DNA of 64,000 nucleotides, from the NCBI RefSeq assembly GCF_017592395.1, contig NZ_JAGFOU010000016.1:19949-83948 (forward strand), in the 5' to 3' direction. The notes under the pieces were generated by a model. It ran no database searches and was not told where the DNA came from. It saw only the letters and a list, made by a program, of their open reading frames with translations. The stretch is from Actinomyces bowdenii (lineage in GTDB: Bacteria; Actinomycetota; Actinomycetes; Actinomycetales; Actinomycetaceae). Positions 7,656 through 16,145 of this stretch are shown piece after piece (the stretch's first letter is position 1; each line of letters begins with the position of its first letter). A program made the position numbers and the translations under genes.

Positions 7656-7695
7656 GGTGGGCGGGGCCCAGAGCCCATCCGGGCGCCCGCCCACC
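7656..7695 (+). terminator. Hairpin after the precursor gene (partial terminator or mRNA stabiliser)
   Basis: A ten-base perfect stem (GGTGGGCGGG at 7656-7665, CCCGCCCACC at 7686-7695) starts 26 bases after the precursor stop and has no U-run. In RiPP operons such structures often raise precursor mRNA relative to the downstream enzyme genes; that role is inferred here. The rest of 7630-7824 shows no gene. Confidence 0.5.
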
Positions 7696-7824
7696 GCCAC
7701 TCCACTCACCCCAGTCAATCCACCGCCACTCCACCACCGGCCCGCACCGCGCTGGGGCGCCTGCGCCCCGCAGCGGGCCACCGCCCCGACCGCAACCGCC
7801 ATTCCGAGGGAGGCGCAAGCCCGC

Positions 7825-8988
7825 ATGACCGCGACCGGTGAGATCCCGCGCCTGCGCCGGGGAGTGTCCCTGATCGTCGGCATGGACGACCAGCCGATGC
7901 TCTTCGACTCCGACTCGGGCAAGTACCACCGCCTCGGGGCGGCTGCCGCGGTCATCGTCGGCCAGTTCGACGGTCGGCGCTCACTGCCCGCGATCATCGA
8001 CCAGCTGCCCCAGGACATCGACGAGGCCGGCGCCCAGCGCATCACCCGCATGGTCGAGGTCCTGCGCACCAACCGGCTCCTGGAGGGCGCCGGGGCACCC
8101 GGCCGGGACGGGGACTACACCAGGAAGCCGGTCCAGGGGCGCCACGTGGCACCACCGCGCCGCGGCAAGCACGCCCACGCCCAGCCCCCGCGCTGGAACG
8201 GCGGCTGGCTGCTGCCCCGGTTCATCATCATGCGCTCCTACCGCCGCGTGGTGGCGCCCGTGGTCAGGCTGCTGCACCACCTGCCGGTGCGGGCGTTGAG
8301 CATCCTGTTCCTGCTGGCCTCCGCCACCGGCTTCGCCGCCGGGGCGATGAGCCTGTGGCTGCTGTCCGGCGGGCCGCGCCCCGGCATGGGGGTCGTCCTG
8401 GCCGCCGTGCTCATCCAGCTGGTGAGCATCCTGGGCCACGAGTCCTGGCACGCCATCGTCGCCGGCTACCTGGGCACTCCCGTGCGCGGCCTGGGGGTGG
8501 CCATCATGTTCTGGGTCGTGCCCATCGCCTTCGTGGACCGCACCGATTCCTACCAGGTGCGCTCCCGCTGGGGCCGGGCGATGCTCGCGCTGGCCGGCAT
8601 CTGCTCCGACGGCGTCGTGTGCGGCCTGGAGGCGGCGGTCGCCGCGGCCTCCACGGGCACGGTCAGGCAGGTGGCCCTGACCCTGTGCGCCTTCCAGCTG
8701 ACCATGCTCCTCACCAACCTCCACCCCCTGACCCAGTCCGACGGCGTGGCGGCGGTGGAGGCGCTGACCGGCTCGGTCAACCTGCGGGGCCGGTCCATGC
8801 TCGTCCTCCGCAGCACCCTGCGGCGCGAGCCCCTGCCCCCCGCCCTGGCCGTCAGGGGCCCGGCGGTGCGCTGGGGGTACTTCACCTACGGCCTGCTGTG
8901 CGTGATGCTGGGGATCGCCTTCACCTGCCTGAGCGTCCTGTGGCTGCTGCTCATCCTGTTCAATGCCACGAAAGGCCTGCTCTCATGA
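7825..8988 (+). CDS. Membrane M50-type metalloprotease with N-terminal PqqD-like domain, probable leader peptidase
   Basis: Protein of 387 residues. Residues about 15-80 (MLFDSDSGKYHRLGAAAAVIV and after) look like a PqqD/RRE-type peptide-binding domain. A membrane domain with several hydrophobic helices follows. It carries the zinc motif HESWH in LGHESWHAIVAGYLG and a later HPLTQSDG segment resembling the distal DG motif of site-2-type proteases. An intramembrane zinc protease with its own leader-recognition domain next to a precursor gene suggests cleavage of the modified leader, perhaps coupled to export, since no dedicated ABC transporter is in the cluster. Its stop overlaps the ATG of the next gene by four bases. 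The protease family is clear; the substrate is inferred. Confidence 0.78.
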   Translation: MTATGEIPRLRRGVSLIVGMDDQPMLFDSDSGKYHRLGAAAAVIVGQFDGRRSLPAIIDQLPQDIDEAGAQRITRMVEVLRTNRLLEGAGAPGRDGDYTRKPVQGRHVAPPRRGKHAHAQPPRWNGGWLLPRFIIMRSYRRVVAPVVRLLHHLPVRALSILFLLASATGFAAGAMSLWLLSGGPRPGMGVVLAAVLIQLVSILGHESWHAIVAGYLGTPVRGLGVAIMFWVVPIAFVDRTDSYQVRSRWGRAMLALAGICSDGVVCGLEAAVAAASTGTVRQVALTLCAFQLTMLLTNLHPLTQSDGVAAVEALTGSVNLRGRSMLVLRSTLRREPLPPALAVRGPAVRWGYFTYGLLCVMLGIAFTCLSVLWLLLILFNATKGLLS

Positions 8989-11645
8989 CCCTCCCCGCAC
9001 CCCCTGATCCCGGCCACCGCACCGCGCCGCCGTCGCGGGGCGAGGACGGGCCGGGCCGCGAGCCCCCGGCGCGCCCTCGCATCCCAGCCGGTCCCGCAGC
9101 CCCGGAGGCGCCCGCGCACCCGGAGGCGGCGGCGCACAGCGGGCCGGTCATCGCCTACCCCACCCTCGTGCGCCTGGGAGGCCTGCCCGTGCGCGCAGTG
9201 CCCGAGCCCCAGCCGGGCCTCATCGCGGCCCTGGACCACCTGCGCCGCCTCGAGGAGGACCTGGAGCGCACCGGCCAGCAGATGCTCGACCCCCTCTACG
9301 AGGCCATCCCCACCCTGGCCACATCCCAGCGCCGGGCCGTCCTGCGCGCCAAGAGGAGGGTCTACCAGGGCCGGCGGACCGCCGTGAGCGCCCAGGTGCG
9401 GGCGGAGCTGCCCCCGGGCATCGCCGCCCTGCTGCGCGGGTGGGACGACCTGGTCCACGAGCGGCAGGAGGCCCGCGCCCTGCTGGAGGCGCAGGTGGAG
9501 GCCGACCTCGCCCACGCCCGCGCCCTGCTGGCCCGCGGCCTGGAGGAGCCCGGCTACCTCAGCTCCCTGGCGGTGGCCGCCCCGGCACTGGTGGCGGTGC
9601 TGAGCGCGCGCGGCCCCCGGCTCAACGACCCGCGCATGCTGCGCAGCCTCTACACCCTGGCCACGCGCACGGCCCTGAAGACCAGTCCCTTCTCCGGCCT
9701 GACCACGGTGGCCGAGGCCGGCCGTCCCGCCCGTGGCCGCAGCCTGTGCACGACGGCGGTCCACCTGGCCCATGGCATCCTGGCCGCCACCGCGCGCCAG
9801 GTCGACCCGGCCGGGCTCCTGCGCCTGGAGAGCGTCCCGGTGACGCGGGCCCCCCTCCCCCGGGGCTCGGAGGGGCCGGAGGGCCCCGGCGCGCAAGGCC
9901 GCCGGGGCCGGCGGGAGGCGCCGCCGGGAGCGGGTCGGGCCCAGGACCTGCCGCTGGCGGCCGTCGCCGAGTACGACTACGCCGATGGGATGCACTTCCG
10001 CCGGGAGGAGATCCAGCCCGCCCGGTGGCTCCTGGCCTGCCATGCGGCCCTGACGGCCGGGCGGCCCGACCCCGCCCCGGTGGGCGTGGCCGAGGCCATG
10101 CGGCTCCTGGGGGGCCGGGACCCCGGGCTGCGGCTGAGCCGGCTGCTCGCCTCGGGCGCCGTGCGGCCCCGGATCCCCTGGCAGCGCGGCCAGGAGCCCT
10201 TCACCGCCCTGGCGGGCACCCTCTCCCAGGCCCAGCGCCGCGCCTGGGGCCAGGACCTGGAATGGCTCGCAGGGCTGGGGCGCGCCGTGCAGGACGCCCC
10301 CGGCCCCCGGCGCGCCGAGCTGCTCACCAGGGCAGGGCGCCTGGCCCAGCGCATCTTCCCCGACGGCGAGCTGGGCACCAGGCCCTCGGGCCTGCTCTAC
10401 GAGGACCGCGAGTCCGAGGTGGCCTGGGATGAGCCCGCCGACGACGAGCGCTTCGCCCAGGACGCGCAGACCCTGGCCGGGCTGGCCGACCCCTGGGTGA
10501 CCCGCTCGCACATCTACGACCTCATGGTGGAGCGCTTCACCGCCCGCTACGGCAGCGGGGGAGTGTGCCGGGACCCCCTGGCCTTCCTCATGGCCCTGGC
10601 CCACGCCCCCGACGGGGATGCCGGGATGCTGCGCGCCTCCACCTGGGACTACACCGCTGGGCCCGATCCCGAGCGCGCCGCCATGCCCGGGGGCCTGAGC
10701 GCCTGCCCCCGCCACCTGGGCGCCTACCTCCAGCCCGTGACCACCGCATCGGCCCCGCCCACCCGCGAGTTGACCGTGGTCAACGCCTTGACCAGCGGAA
10801 ACGGCGCCCTCCAGGCCCGCTTCCACCGCCTGCTGGGCCAGGACTACCGCCAGCGCCTGGCCCAGCGCATCCGCGAGCACTGGGGGCTGGAGCGCGTCCT
10901 GGAGCTGCAGGCCGCCACCGAGTGCCACACCGGCCAGGCCGTCTCCTGCGGAGTGCTGCCCCCGGTGGGCCTGCCCGGCGAGCCTCCCAGCCCGCAGGCC
11001 GTGGACCTGGCCCGCCTGCGCCTGGTCCACGACCCGGGCACGAGCACCCTGTTCCTGGCCGACGGGCAGGGGCCGGTGGGCCTGGCCTACCTGGGGCTCA
11101 TCCCCCAGCACCGCCTGGGCGGCTACCTGGCCTGGCTGGCCCTGCTGGGGGACCCGTGGGCCCGCCTGGCCCCCTTCTCCGACCACTGGCTCAGCCGCAG
11201 CCGTGAGCGCACCGGGCCGCTGCCCGATGCCGTCCTGCACGAGCCGCGCGCCGTCCACGGGCGCCTGGTCACCCGCCGCGAGTCCTGGACCCTGCCCGCG
11301 GCCATGGTCACCTCCCTGCTGGAGCGCGACCCGGCCGCCGGCCTGGTGCGGGTCGGGGGACTGCGCGAGCAGTGGGGGCTGCCCCGGGAGGTCTACGTCC
11401 ACCAGCACCTGCCCTCCCGGGGGGCGACCTTCGATGAGCACAAGCCCCGCTACGTGGACCTGTGCTCACCGGTGTCCCTGCTGGCGCTGCGCGGGTGGAT
11501 CGACCCGCGGGCCGAGCACCTGAGCCTGGTGGAGGCGCTGCCCGCCAGGGCCGAGCACCGGGGGCGCACGCCGGGCGGGGAGGCCACCGTGGTGGAGTAC
11601 CTCATCGGTATCCAGTGGCCCAAGGCCCCGGGAGGCGGCGCATGA
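8985..11645 (+). CDS. LanB-type dehydratase, glutamylation subunit (split)
   Basis: Protein of 886 residues resembling the N-terminal part of class I lantibiotic dehydratases, which use glutamyl-tRNA to glutamylate Ser/Thr before elimination. The family block MLRSLYTLATRTALKTSPFSGLTTV, with the conserved KTSPF, is near residue 220. Later LanB-like segments include EDRESEVAWDEP and an ASPVSLLAL-type C-terminus (VDLCSPVSLLALRG). The first 55 residues are a Pro/Ala-rich extension. The length suits the TbtB/GodF class of split enzymes. It overlaps the M50 gene upstream and the elimination-domain gene downstream by four bases each, so all three are translationally coupled. Confidence 0.88.
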   Translation: MTLPAPPDPGHRTAPPSRGEDGPGREPPARPRIPAGPAAPEAPAHPEAAAHSGPVIAYPTLVRLGGLPVRAVPEPQPGLIAALDHLRRLEEDLERTGQQMLDPLYEAIPTLATSQRRAVLRAKRRVYQGRRTAVSAQVRAELPPGIAALLRGWDDLVHERQEARALLEAQVEADLAHARALLARGLEEPGYLSSLAVAAPALVAVLSARGPRLNDPRMLRSLYTLATRTALKTSPFSGLTTVAEAGRPARGRSLCTTAVHLAHGILAATARQVDPAGLLRLESVPVTRAPLPRGSEGPEGPGAQGRRGRREAPPGAGRAQDLPLAAVAEYDYADGMHFRREEIQPARWLLACHAALTAGRPDPAPVGVAEAMRLLGGRDPGLRLSRLLASGAVRPRIPWQRGQEPFTALAGTLSQAQRRAWGQDLEWLAGLGRAVQDAPGPRRAELLTRAGRLAQRIFPDGELGTRPSGLLYEDRESEVAWDEPADDERFAQDAQTLAGLADPWVTRSHIYDLMVERFTARYGSGGVCRDPLAFLMALAHAPDGDAGMLRASTWDYTAGPDPERAAMPGGLSACPRHLGAYLQPVTTASAPPTRELTVVNALTSGNGALQARFHRLLGQDYRQRLAQRIREHWGLERVLELQAATECHTGQAVSCGVLPPVGLPGEPPSPQAVDLARLRLVHDPGTSTLFLADGQGPVGLAYLGLIPQHRLGGYLAWLALLGDPWARLAPFSDHWLSRSRERTGPLPDAVLHEPRAVHGRLVTRRESWTLPAAMVTSLLERDPAAGLVRVGGLREQWGLPREVYVHQHLPSRGATFDEHKPRYVDLCSPVSLLALRGWIDPRAEHLSLVEALPARAEHRGRTPGGEATVVEYLIGIQWPKAPGGGA

Positions 11646-12559
11646 GCGCCGGCGGGGCGCCCGGCGCCGTCCCGGGGCGGGGCGGCACGGGTGCGGGCAC
11701 GGGTGGGCAGGCGCCGCCGCAGGAGCGGCAGGGCGCCGGGGCCGACTGGCTGTTCGTGCGCCTGTACTGCGGCGGGGGCGATGACACCGATGCCCTGCTT
11801 CCCCGGGTCGCCCAATGGCTGGAGGAGGTCCGCGCCCACTGGCCGATCCTCTCGGCGCACTTCCTGCGCTTCATCGATCTGCGCGGGCACCACGTGCGGC
11901 TGCGGGTCAAGGCCGGGCCGGATGACCTCGATGAGATCGCCGCCCGCCTCGGGGCCCTGGAGGACGCCTCACGGGCCGCACCGGTGCGCACGGTCGAGCG
12001 CCTGGTGCCCGATCCGCTCACCCGCGCCGTCGATGGCCGGGCGGGGGCGAGCCTGGCGGTCTACGGCCCGGAGTACGGCAAGTACGGGCCCGGGGCGGGG
12101 GTGGAGGCGGCCGAGCGGCACTTCGAGGCCTCCTCCCGGTGGTGCCTGACCCACCGGGTCTGGCAGGTCCCGCGCCCGGTGCCCCGGGTGGCACTGGCGG
12201 CCCGCCTCCTGGCCCGGGCGGCCGGCCAGCTCCCGCTGGACCCGGCTGATCTCCTGGCCCTCCACCTGCGCACCTGGGGCCGGCGCCTGCCCGAGGAGCT
12301 GCGCGATGGGACCGCGCTGGACCCCCTGGTCCGCCAGGTCCTGGGCTATGACGGCCGGGACCTGGCGGCGTGGAGCACCTGGGCGGGCTCGGTGGACGAG
12401 CCCGCCCAGGACGCCGCGATCGCGATCAGCCGGATCGGGGCGGGGCCGCAGGGGCGCCGGGCCATCGACCTGCTGCACATGGACATCAACCGCCTGGGCC
12501 TCAACGCCGCCGAGGAGTGCGTGGCCGGGGTGTGCGCCCGCTACCTGCTCCAGGGCTAG
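11642..12559 (+). CDS. LanB C-terminal-type (SpaB_C / thiopeptide-type) elimination protein
   Basis: Protein of 305 residues matching the stand-alone SpaB_C-like domain found in thiopeptide and goadsporin pathways. Visible blocks are WLFVRLYCGGGDDTDALLP, FLRFIDLRGHHVRLRVKA, the YGPEYGKYGPG segment and the terminal HMDINRLGLNAAEE block. With the preceding glutamylation subunit it should eliminate glutamate to leave dehydroalanine or dehydrobutyrine. Related proteins instead catalyse the [4+2] cycloaddition that forms the thiopeptide pyridine. Only one copy is present, and dehydration needs one, so a linear product is the simpler reading. The first 35 residues are a Gly-rich extension. It is the last gene of the operon. 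Confidence 0.83.
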   Translation: MSAGGAPGAVPGRGGTGAGTGGQAPPQERQGAGADWLFVRLYCGGGDDTDALLPRVAQWLEEVRAHWPILSAHFLRFIDLRGHHVRLRVKAGPDDLDEIAARLGALEDASRAAPVRTVERLVPDPLTRAVDGRAGASLAVYGPEYGKYGPGAGVEAAERHFEASSRWCLTHRVWQVPRPVPRVALAARLLARAAGQLPLDPADLLALHLRTWGRRLPEELRDGTALDPLVRQVLGYDGRDLAAWSTWAGSVDEPAQDAAIAISRIGAGPQGRRAIDLLHMDINRLGLNAAEECVAGVCARYLLQG

Positions 12560-12590
12560 GGCTGCCGGGCCCCGGCTGCGGGATGCAGGG

Positions 12591-12640
12591 GTGCGGGGCC
12601 CGGATGGCGGTGATCCCCTGCCGCCGTCCGGGCCCCGCAC
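12591..12640. terminator. Bidirectional terminator after the RiPP operon
   Basis: A 14-base perfect stem (12591-12604 with 12627-12640) encloses a second smaller stem (GGCGG/CCGCC). It lies between the convergent end of the dehydratase operon and the sugar ABC permease gene. Confidence 0.75.
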
Positions 12641-12676
12641 TGCCCGCATCCGCCTCTCGGCGGGCCGCCGCCCCGG

Positions 12677-13549
12677 CTACTTCACCGCCCCGGAGGTGAT
12701 GCCCGAGATGATGCTGCGCTGGAAGATCGCGAACAGCACGATCAGCGGCAGGCTCATGAGCAGCACATAGCTGAAGATGAGGTGCCAGTTGTTCAGGTGC
12801 ACTCCCGCGCTGGCCACGGCGAACAGGTTGAGGGGGAGGGTGTCCAGGCGCCCGCCCACGATGAACAGGGCGTAGAAGACGTCGTTCCACACGTACAGGC
12901 TGATGAGGATCGTGGCGGTGGCCAGCACCGGCCGCAGCAGCGGCAGGATGATCATGAGGAAGACCCGCACCGGGCCCGCCCCGTCGATCCGGGCCGCCTC
13001 CTCCAGGGACTCCGGGACGGTGCGCACGAAGCCGGTGACGAAGAAGATCACCGTGGACAGGTACATGCCGGTGTAGGTGCACACCATGCCCACCGCGCTT
13101 CCCGCCAGGCCCAGCTGGCGCAGCAGCAGCACCAGGGTCACCACCGCGGGCGGCAGGATGATCCCCGAGATGCCGATGGCGTAGACCACGGCGGCAGCCC
13201 TGCTGGAGCGCCGGGCCAGGATCCAGGCGGCCATCGACCCCAGGACCAGGACGGCCAGCACCGAGGGGATCAGCAGCAGCAGGCTCCCCAGGAAGGCCGG
13301 GCCGATCTCGCTGCGCACGGCGACCTCGGAGAGGTTGTCCCACAGCTGCCAGCGCGAGGGCAGGGACAGGTCCGGGGACAGCGCCTCGGCCTGGGACTTG
13401 CCGGCGGTGACCAGGACGGTCCACAGGGGCACTCCCACCAGGGAGGCGGCCAGCAGCACGACCACCACCGGCTGGACCACCGTGGGCAGGAGGCGGCGCG
13501 CCGTCGCCGGGCGGGAGGACTGCTGGGCGGGTGAGTGGGGGCGGGTCAT
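12677..13549 (-). CDS. Carbohydrate ABC transporter permease, MalG-type
   Basis: Inner-membrane permease of 290 residues with about six helices, one half of the translocation pore of a CUT1-type sugar importer. The ATPase-contact EAA loop is visible as EEAARIDGAGPVRVFLMIILP near residue 195. The start at 13549 lies a few bases inside the end of the upstream permease gene, giving a four-base overlap. The order of binding protein, MalF-like and MalG-like permease on one strand is standard. No ATPase gene is present, so the importer probably shares a general MsiK-like ATPase, as is common in actinobacteria. The sugar is unknown; the nearby GH16 gene suggests beta-glucan or galactan oligosaccharides. 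Confidence 0.9.
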   Translation of the reverse strand: MTRPHSPAQQSSRPATARRLLPTVVQPVVVVLLAASLVGVPLWTVLVTAGKSQAEALSPDLSLPSRWQLWDNLSEVAVRSEIGPAFLGSLLLLIPSVLAVLVLGSMAAWILARRSSRAAAVVYAIGISGIILPPAVVTLVLLLRQLGLAGSAVGMVCTYTGMYLSTVIFFVTGFVRTVPESLEEAARIDGAGPVRVFLMIILPLLRPVLATATILISLYVWNDVFYALFIVGGRLDTLPLNLFAVASAGVHLNNWHLIFSYVLLMSLPLIVLFAIFQRSIISGITSGAVK

Positions 13550-14445
13550 GCGACGCTCCTTTCTCGACGGCGCAGCATCCCGATGACGGGGAAGGCCAGG
13601 ACGACCACGGCCGCGAAGAGCACCAGGCTCATCGTGGTGGCCTGGGCGTACAGGCCCTGCCCGAAGGTGCGGAAGATGAAGAGGTTGAGCAGCTCGGTGG
13701 AGCCGCCGGGGCCGCCCCCGGTGGTGGCCTGGACGATGTCGAAGGAGTTCATCGAGCCCAGTAGGGCGGTGGCCACGTTGAAGGTGACCGCGGGGGCGAT
13801 GAGGGGGACCCGGATGTGCCGCAGGGTCTGCCACGGGCTGGCGCCGTCGAGCCGGGCCGCCTCCAGCACCTGGGCGTCGATGGTCTTCAGGCCCGCCAGG
13901 TAGACCAGCATCGACATGCCCATCCACTTCCAGGAGTGGATGAGGATGCACACCAGGAGCGTCCACGTCGTCGAGCCCAGCCAGGCGATGCGCACCGGGG
14001 AGCCGATGAGCAGGCCCAGGGCCTGGTTGAGCCCGCCCTCGGGCCTGAGCAGGGCCTGGAAGATGTAGCCCACGGCCAGGGCGGACATGATGACGGGGAT
14101 GAAGAACACGACCCGGGCGATCTTGTTCACGCGAGTGTCGCGCTCCAGCAGCAGGGCCAGCCCCAGGCCGAAGAGGTTCTGGAAGACGGCCACGCCCGCC
14201 GCGTAGAGGAGGGTGATGACCAGGGCCCGGCGCAGGGAGCCGGAGGCCGACAGCTCGGAGAAGTTCTCCAGGCCCACCGGGTTGATCGCGGTCTTGAAGC
14301 TCGACCAGTCCGTGAAGGCGTAGACGAAGTTGTAGACCGTGGGGGTCAGGAAGAACACCGCGAGCACGGCGAAGGCCGGTACCACGAATCCCCACGGGTG
14401 CGCAGAGCCCGCGCGGTGCCGCGGTGCTCGTCCTGAGATGGCCAT
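13546..14445 (-). CDS. Carbohydrate ABC transporter permease, MalF-type
   Basis: Inner-membrane permease of 299 residues with six predicted helices and the EAA loop LEAARLDGASPWQTLRHIRVPL near residue 200. It starts with a short basic cytoplasmic tail (MAISGRAPRHRAG) and then the first helix, typical of short MalF-like permeases of CUT1 systems. It follows the solute-binding protein gene by five bases and overlaps the second permease by four, so the three form one operon transcribed leftward from near 16040. It is the obligate partner of the MalG-type permease. Confidence 0.9.
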   Translation of the reverse strand: MAISGRAPRHRAGSAHPWGFVVPAFAVLAVFFLTPTVYNFVYAFTDWSSFKTAINPVGLENFSELSASGSLRRALVITLLYAAGVAVFQNLFGLGLALLLERDTRVNKIARVVFFIPVIMSALAVGYIFQALLRPEGGLNQALGLLIGSPVRIAWLGSTTWTLLVCILIHSWKWMGMSMLVYLAGLKTIDAQVLEAARLDGASPWQTLRHIRVPLIAPAVTFNVATALLGSMNSFDIVQATTGGGPGGSTELLNLFIFRTFGQGLYAQATTMSLVLFAAVVVLAFPVIGMLRRRERSVA

Positions 14446-14450
14446 CGGGA

Positions 14451-15809
14451 TCAGAACCCCTTCGCGCCCATGGCCTTGGCGAGCTGGGCGAACTGGGCCT
14501 GGGTCTCCTGGCCCACCTGGGCGGCGGTCTTGGTGCCGGCGATCATGTCGCCCAGGTTCTTGGCCAGGTCGGGGTTGGCGATCGCCAGGGACTGCATGGA
14601 GCCCACCGAGGAGTCCAGGGCCTTGTTGGACTCCACCAGCGCTGCGGGCACCGTGTCAGGGGTCTGGACGTCCTTGATGATCGAGACGGTGTTCTGGTCC
14701 TTGATGAAGTCGGCGTAGCCCTCGGAGAGCCAGTAGGTGAGGAACTGGCGGGCGGCCTCCTCGCGCTTGGCATCCCCGCTCTTGAAGGCCACGACGGCGT
14801 TGGTCTGGTCGGGGATGGAGGTGGCCAGGGTGCCTGATGCGGAGATCGGGAAGAAGCCGATGGTCGAGTCCAGGGTGGCGGTGTCGGCCTGGGCCGCCAT
14901 GTTGCCCAGGAGGCTGGTGACCTGGATGGCCATGGCGGCCTCCCCCGACAGGACGGCCTTGGCCTGCTGGTCGAAGGTCCCGGTCTTGATGTCGGAGTTG
15001 AACAGGCCCTCCTCGATCATGGAGTTGTAGGTGTCGATGGCGCCCTGGATGTCCTTGCCCGTGAACTGGTCCTCATTGGCGTTGACCCGATCCCACAGGC
15101 CGTCCTTGGCGGCCTCGGCCAGCTGGACCTGGACGGCCCACTGCGAGGCCCACCACTCCCCGCCCATCTCGTAGAAGGGGGTCACGCCCTTGGACTTCAG
15201 GTCCCGGGCCAGGGTCAGCAGCTGCTCGAAGCTCGTGGGCACCGAGGCGCCGTGGGTGGCGAAGACCTGCTTGTTGTACCACACGCCCATGATGGAGGGC
15301 GCGGAGATGAAGGCGGCGTACCGGGTGCCGTCGAGCGTTCCGCCGGCCGCCAGGACGCTGTCCTGGGTGGCCTTCTCCCAGGGGGCGCCGTCGAGGGGCT
15401 GGAGCCGCTCCTTGGCGCCCAGGGCCAGCAGCTGGGAGGCGGTGGGCTGCCACATGGCCAGGTCGGGGACGTCCCCGGTGGCGACCTTGGTCTGCACGCC
15501 CTGCTCGTAGGGGTCGGGAATGGTCACGATGCTGACCGTGGCCCCGGTGGCCTCCTCGAAGGCGGCGGCGACCTTCTCCGGGATGGCGGCCGAGGACTGC
15601 GCCGCCCACAGGGTCAGCTCGACGCCGTCGAGCTTGTCGGTGGCGGCCGGCCAGGAGGCGGGCGCGTCCTGGCCGGCCCCGGAGCCCTCGCCGGGGTCGG
15701 AGCATGCGGCCAGGGACAGTGCGGCGATCCCGCCGATGGCCAGGGATAGGGAGGTGCGCCTGCTGATAGGCCTGCTCATCAGGGGGGTCAGGGTGCCCAT
15801 GGGCCTCAT
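14451..15809 (-). CDS. Extracellular sugar-binding lipoprotein of a CUT1 ABC importer
   Basis: Family 1 solute-binding protein of 452 residues. The N-terminus has an SRRTSLSLAIGG stretch followed by the lipobox LAAC, so it is a lipoprotein, possibly Tat-exported. The mature part has the expected signatures VELTLWAAQSS near the start, AAFEEATGATVSIVTIPDPYEQGVQTKVATGDVPDL as the first lobe (given here only as a landmark at about residues 85-120), and a GEAAMAIQ segment near residue 280. The start at 15809 is preferred because GGAG precedes it by five bases; a longer frame reaches 16073 but lacks a signal-like N-terminus. It should capture an oligosaccharide and deliver it to the two permeases downstream. 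Confidence 0.9.
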   Translation of the reverse strand: MRPMGTLTPLMSRPISRRTSLSLAIGGIAALSLAACSDPGEGSGAGQDAPASWPAATDKLDGVELTLWAAQSSAAIPEKVAAAFEEATGATVSIVTIPDPYEQGVQTKVATGDVPDLAMWQPTASQLLALGAKERLQPLDGAPWEKATQDSVLAAGGTLDGTRYAAFISAPSIMGVWYNKQVFATHGASVPTSFEQLLTLARDLKSKGVTPFYEMGGEWWASQWAVQVQLAEAAKDGLWDRVNANEDQFTGKDIQGAIDTYNSMIEEGLFNSDIKTGTFDQQAKAVLSGEAAMAIQVTSLLGNMAAQADTATLDSTIGFFPISASGTLATSIPDQTNAVVAFKSGDAKREEAARQFLTYWLSEGYADFIKDQNTVSIIKDVQTPDTVPAALVESNKALDSSVGSMQSLAIANPDLAKNLGDMIAGTKTAAQVGQETQAQFAQLAKAMGAKGF

Positions 15810-16047
15810 TTCTTCTCCAATCATGCGGCGTCGTTGACGCAGGTGGCGCTCGGGCCGGAAGGGCACGAGGCCAGGGGTGTGCAGGTGCGGGCACGGGCCC
15901 TCCGGCATGGCGGGCTCCCGGCGGGGGCGCCGGGGCGGGCTGGCGGAGTCCGTGACGACCTCCACGGCGAGGACGCGCCTGCTCGGCGGTCTCGGTGAAT
16001 GACGAGGGACACGGTAGGGAGCGGGGGAGGGGGGAGTCCACATGACA

Positions 16048-16063
16048 TGAAACACCTGTTTCA
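16048..16063. promoter_or_regulatory. LacI-type operator candidate
   Basis: Inverted repeat TGAAAC-N4-GTTTCA in the region between the divergent sugar-importer operon and the GH16 gene. Its form suits a LacI-family repressor, and such a gene lies at 17498. It could switch both transcription units. The remaining part of 15810-16145 shows no gene. Confidence 0.6.
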
Positions 16064-16145
16064 GTTTGGCCAAGCCTCCCCGTATTTATTGGTCGACAGC
16101 GGTCTACGATCGGCTCACCCGCTGATACGCGAAGGAGCGTGAACG

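Noticed and set aside
8355..8984. Extended N-terminus of the LanB-type protein back to 8355
   Set aside because: This part overlaps the M50 gene in another frame and reads as Arg/Pro-rich sequence. The ATG at 8985 gives a four-base coupled overlap and a normal family length.
12677..15809. The ABC transporter next to the RiPP cluster as its exporter
   Set aside because: It is an import system: a lipoprotein sugar-binding protein with MalF/MalG-type permeases. It is also on the opposite strand and separated by a terminator.
15810..16073. N-terminal extension of the sugar-binding lipoprotein to 16073
   Set aside because: The extension has no signal peptide and would bury the true lipoprotein signal. 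The operator at 16048 also lies inside it.
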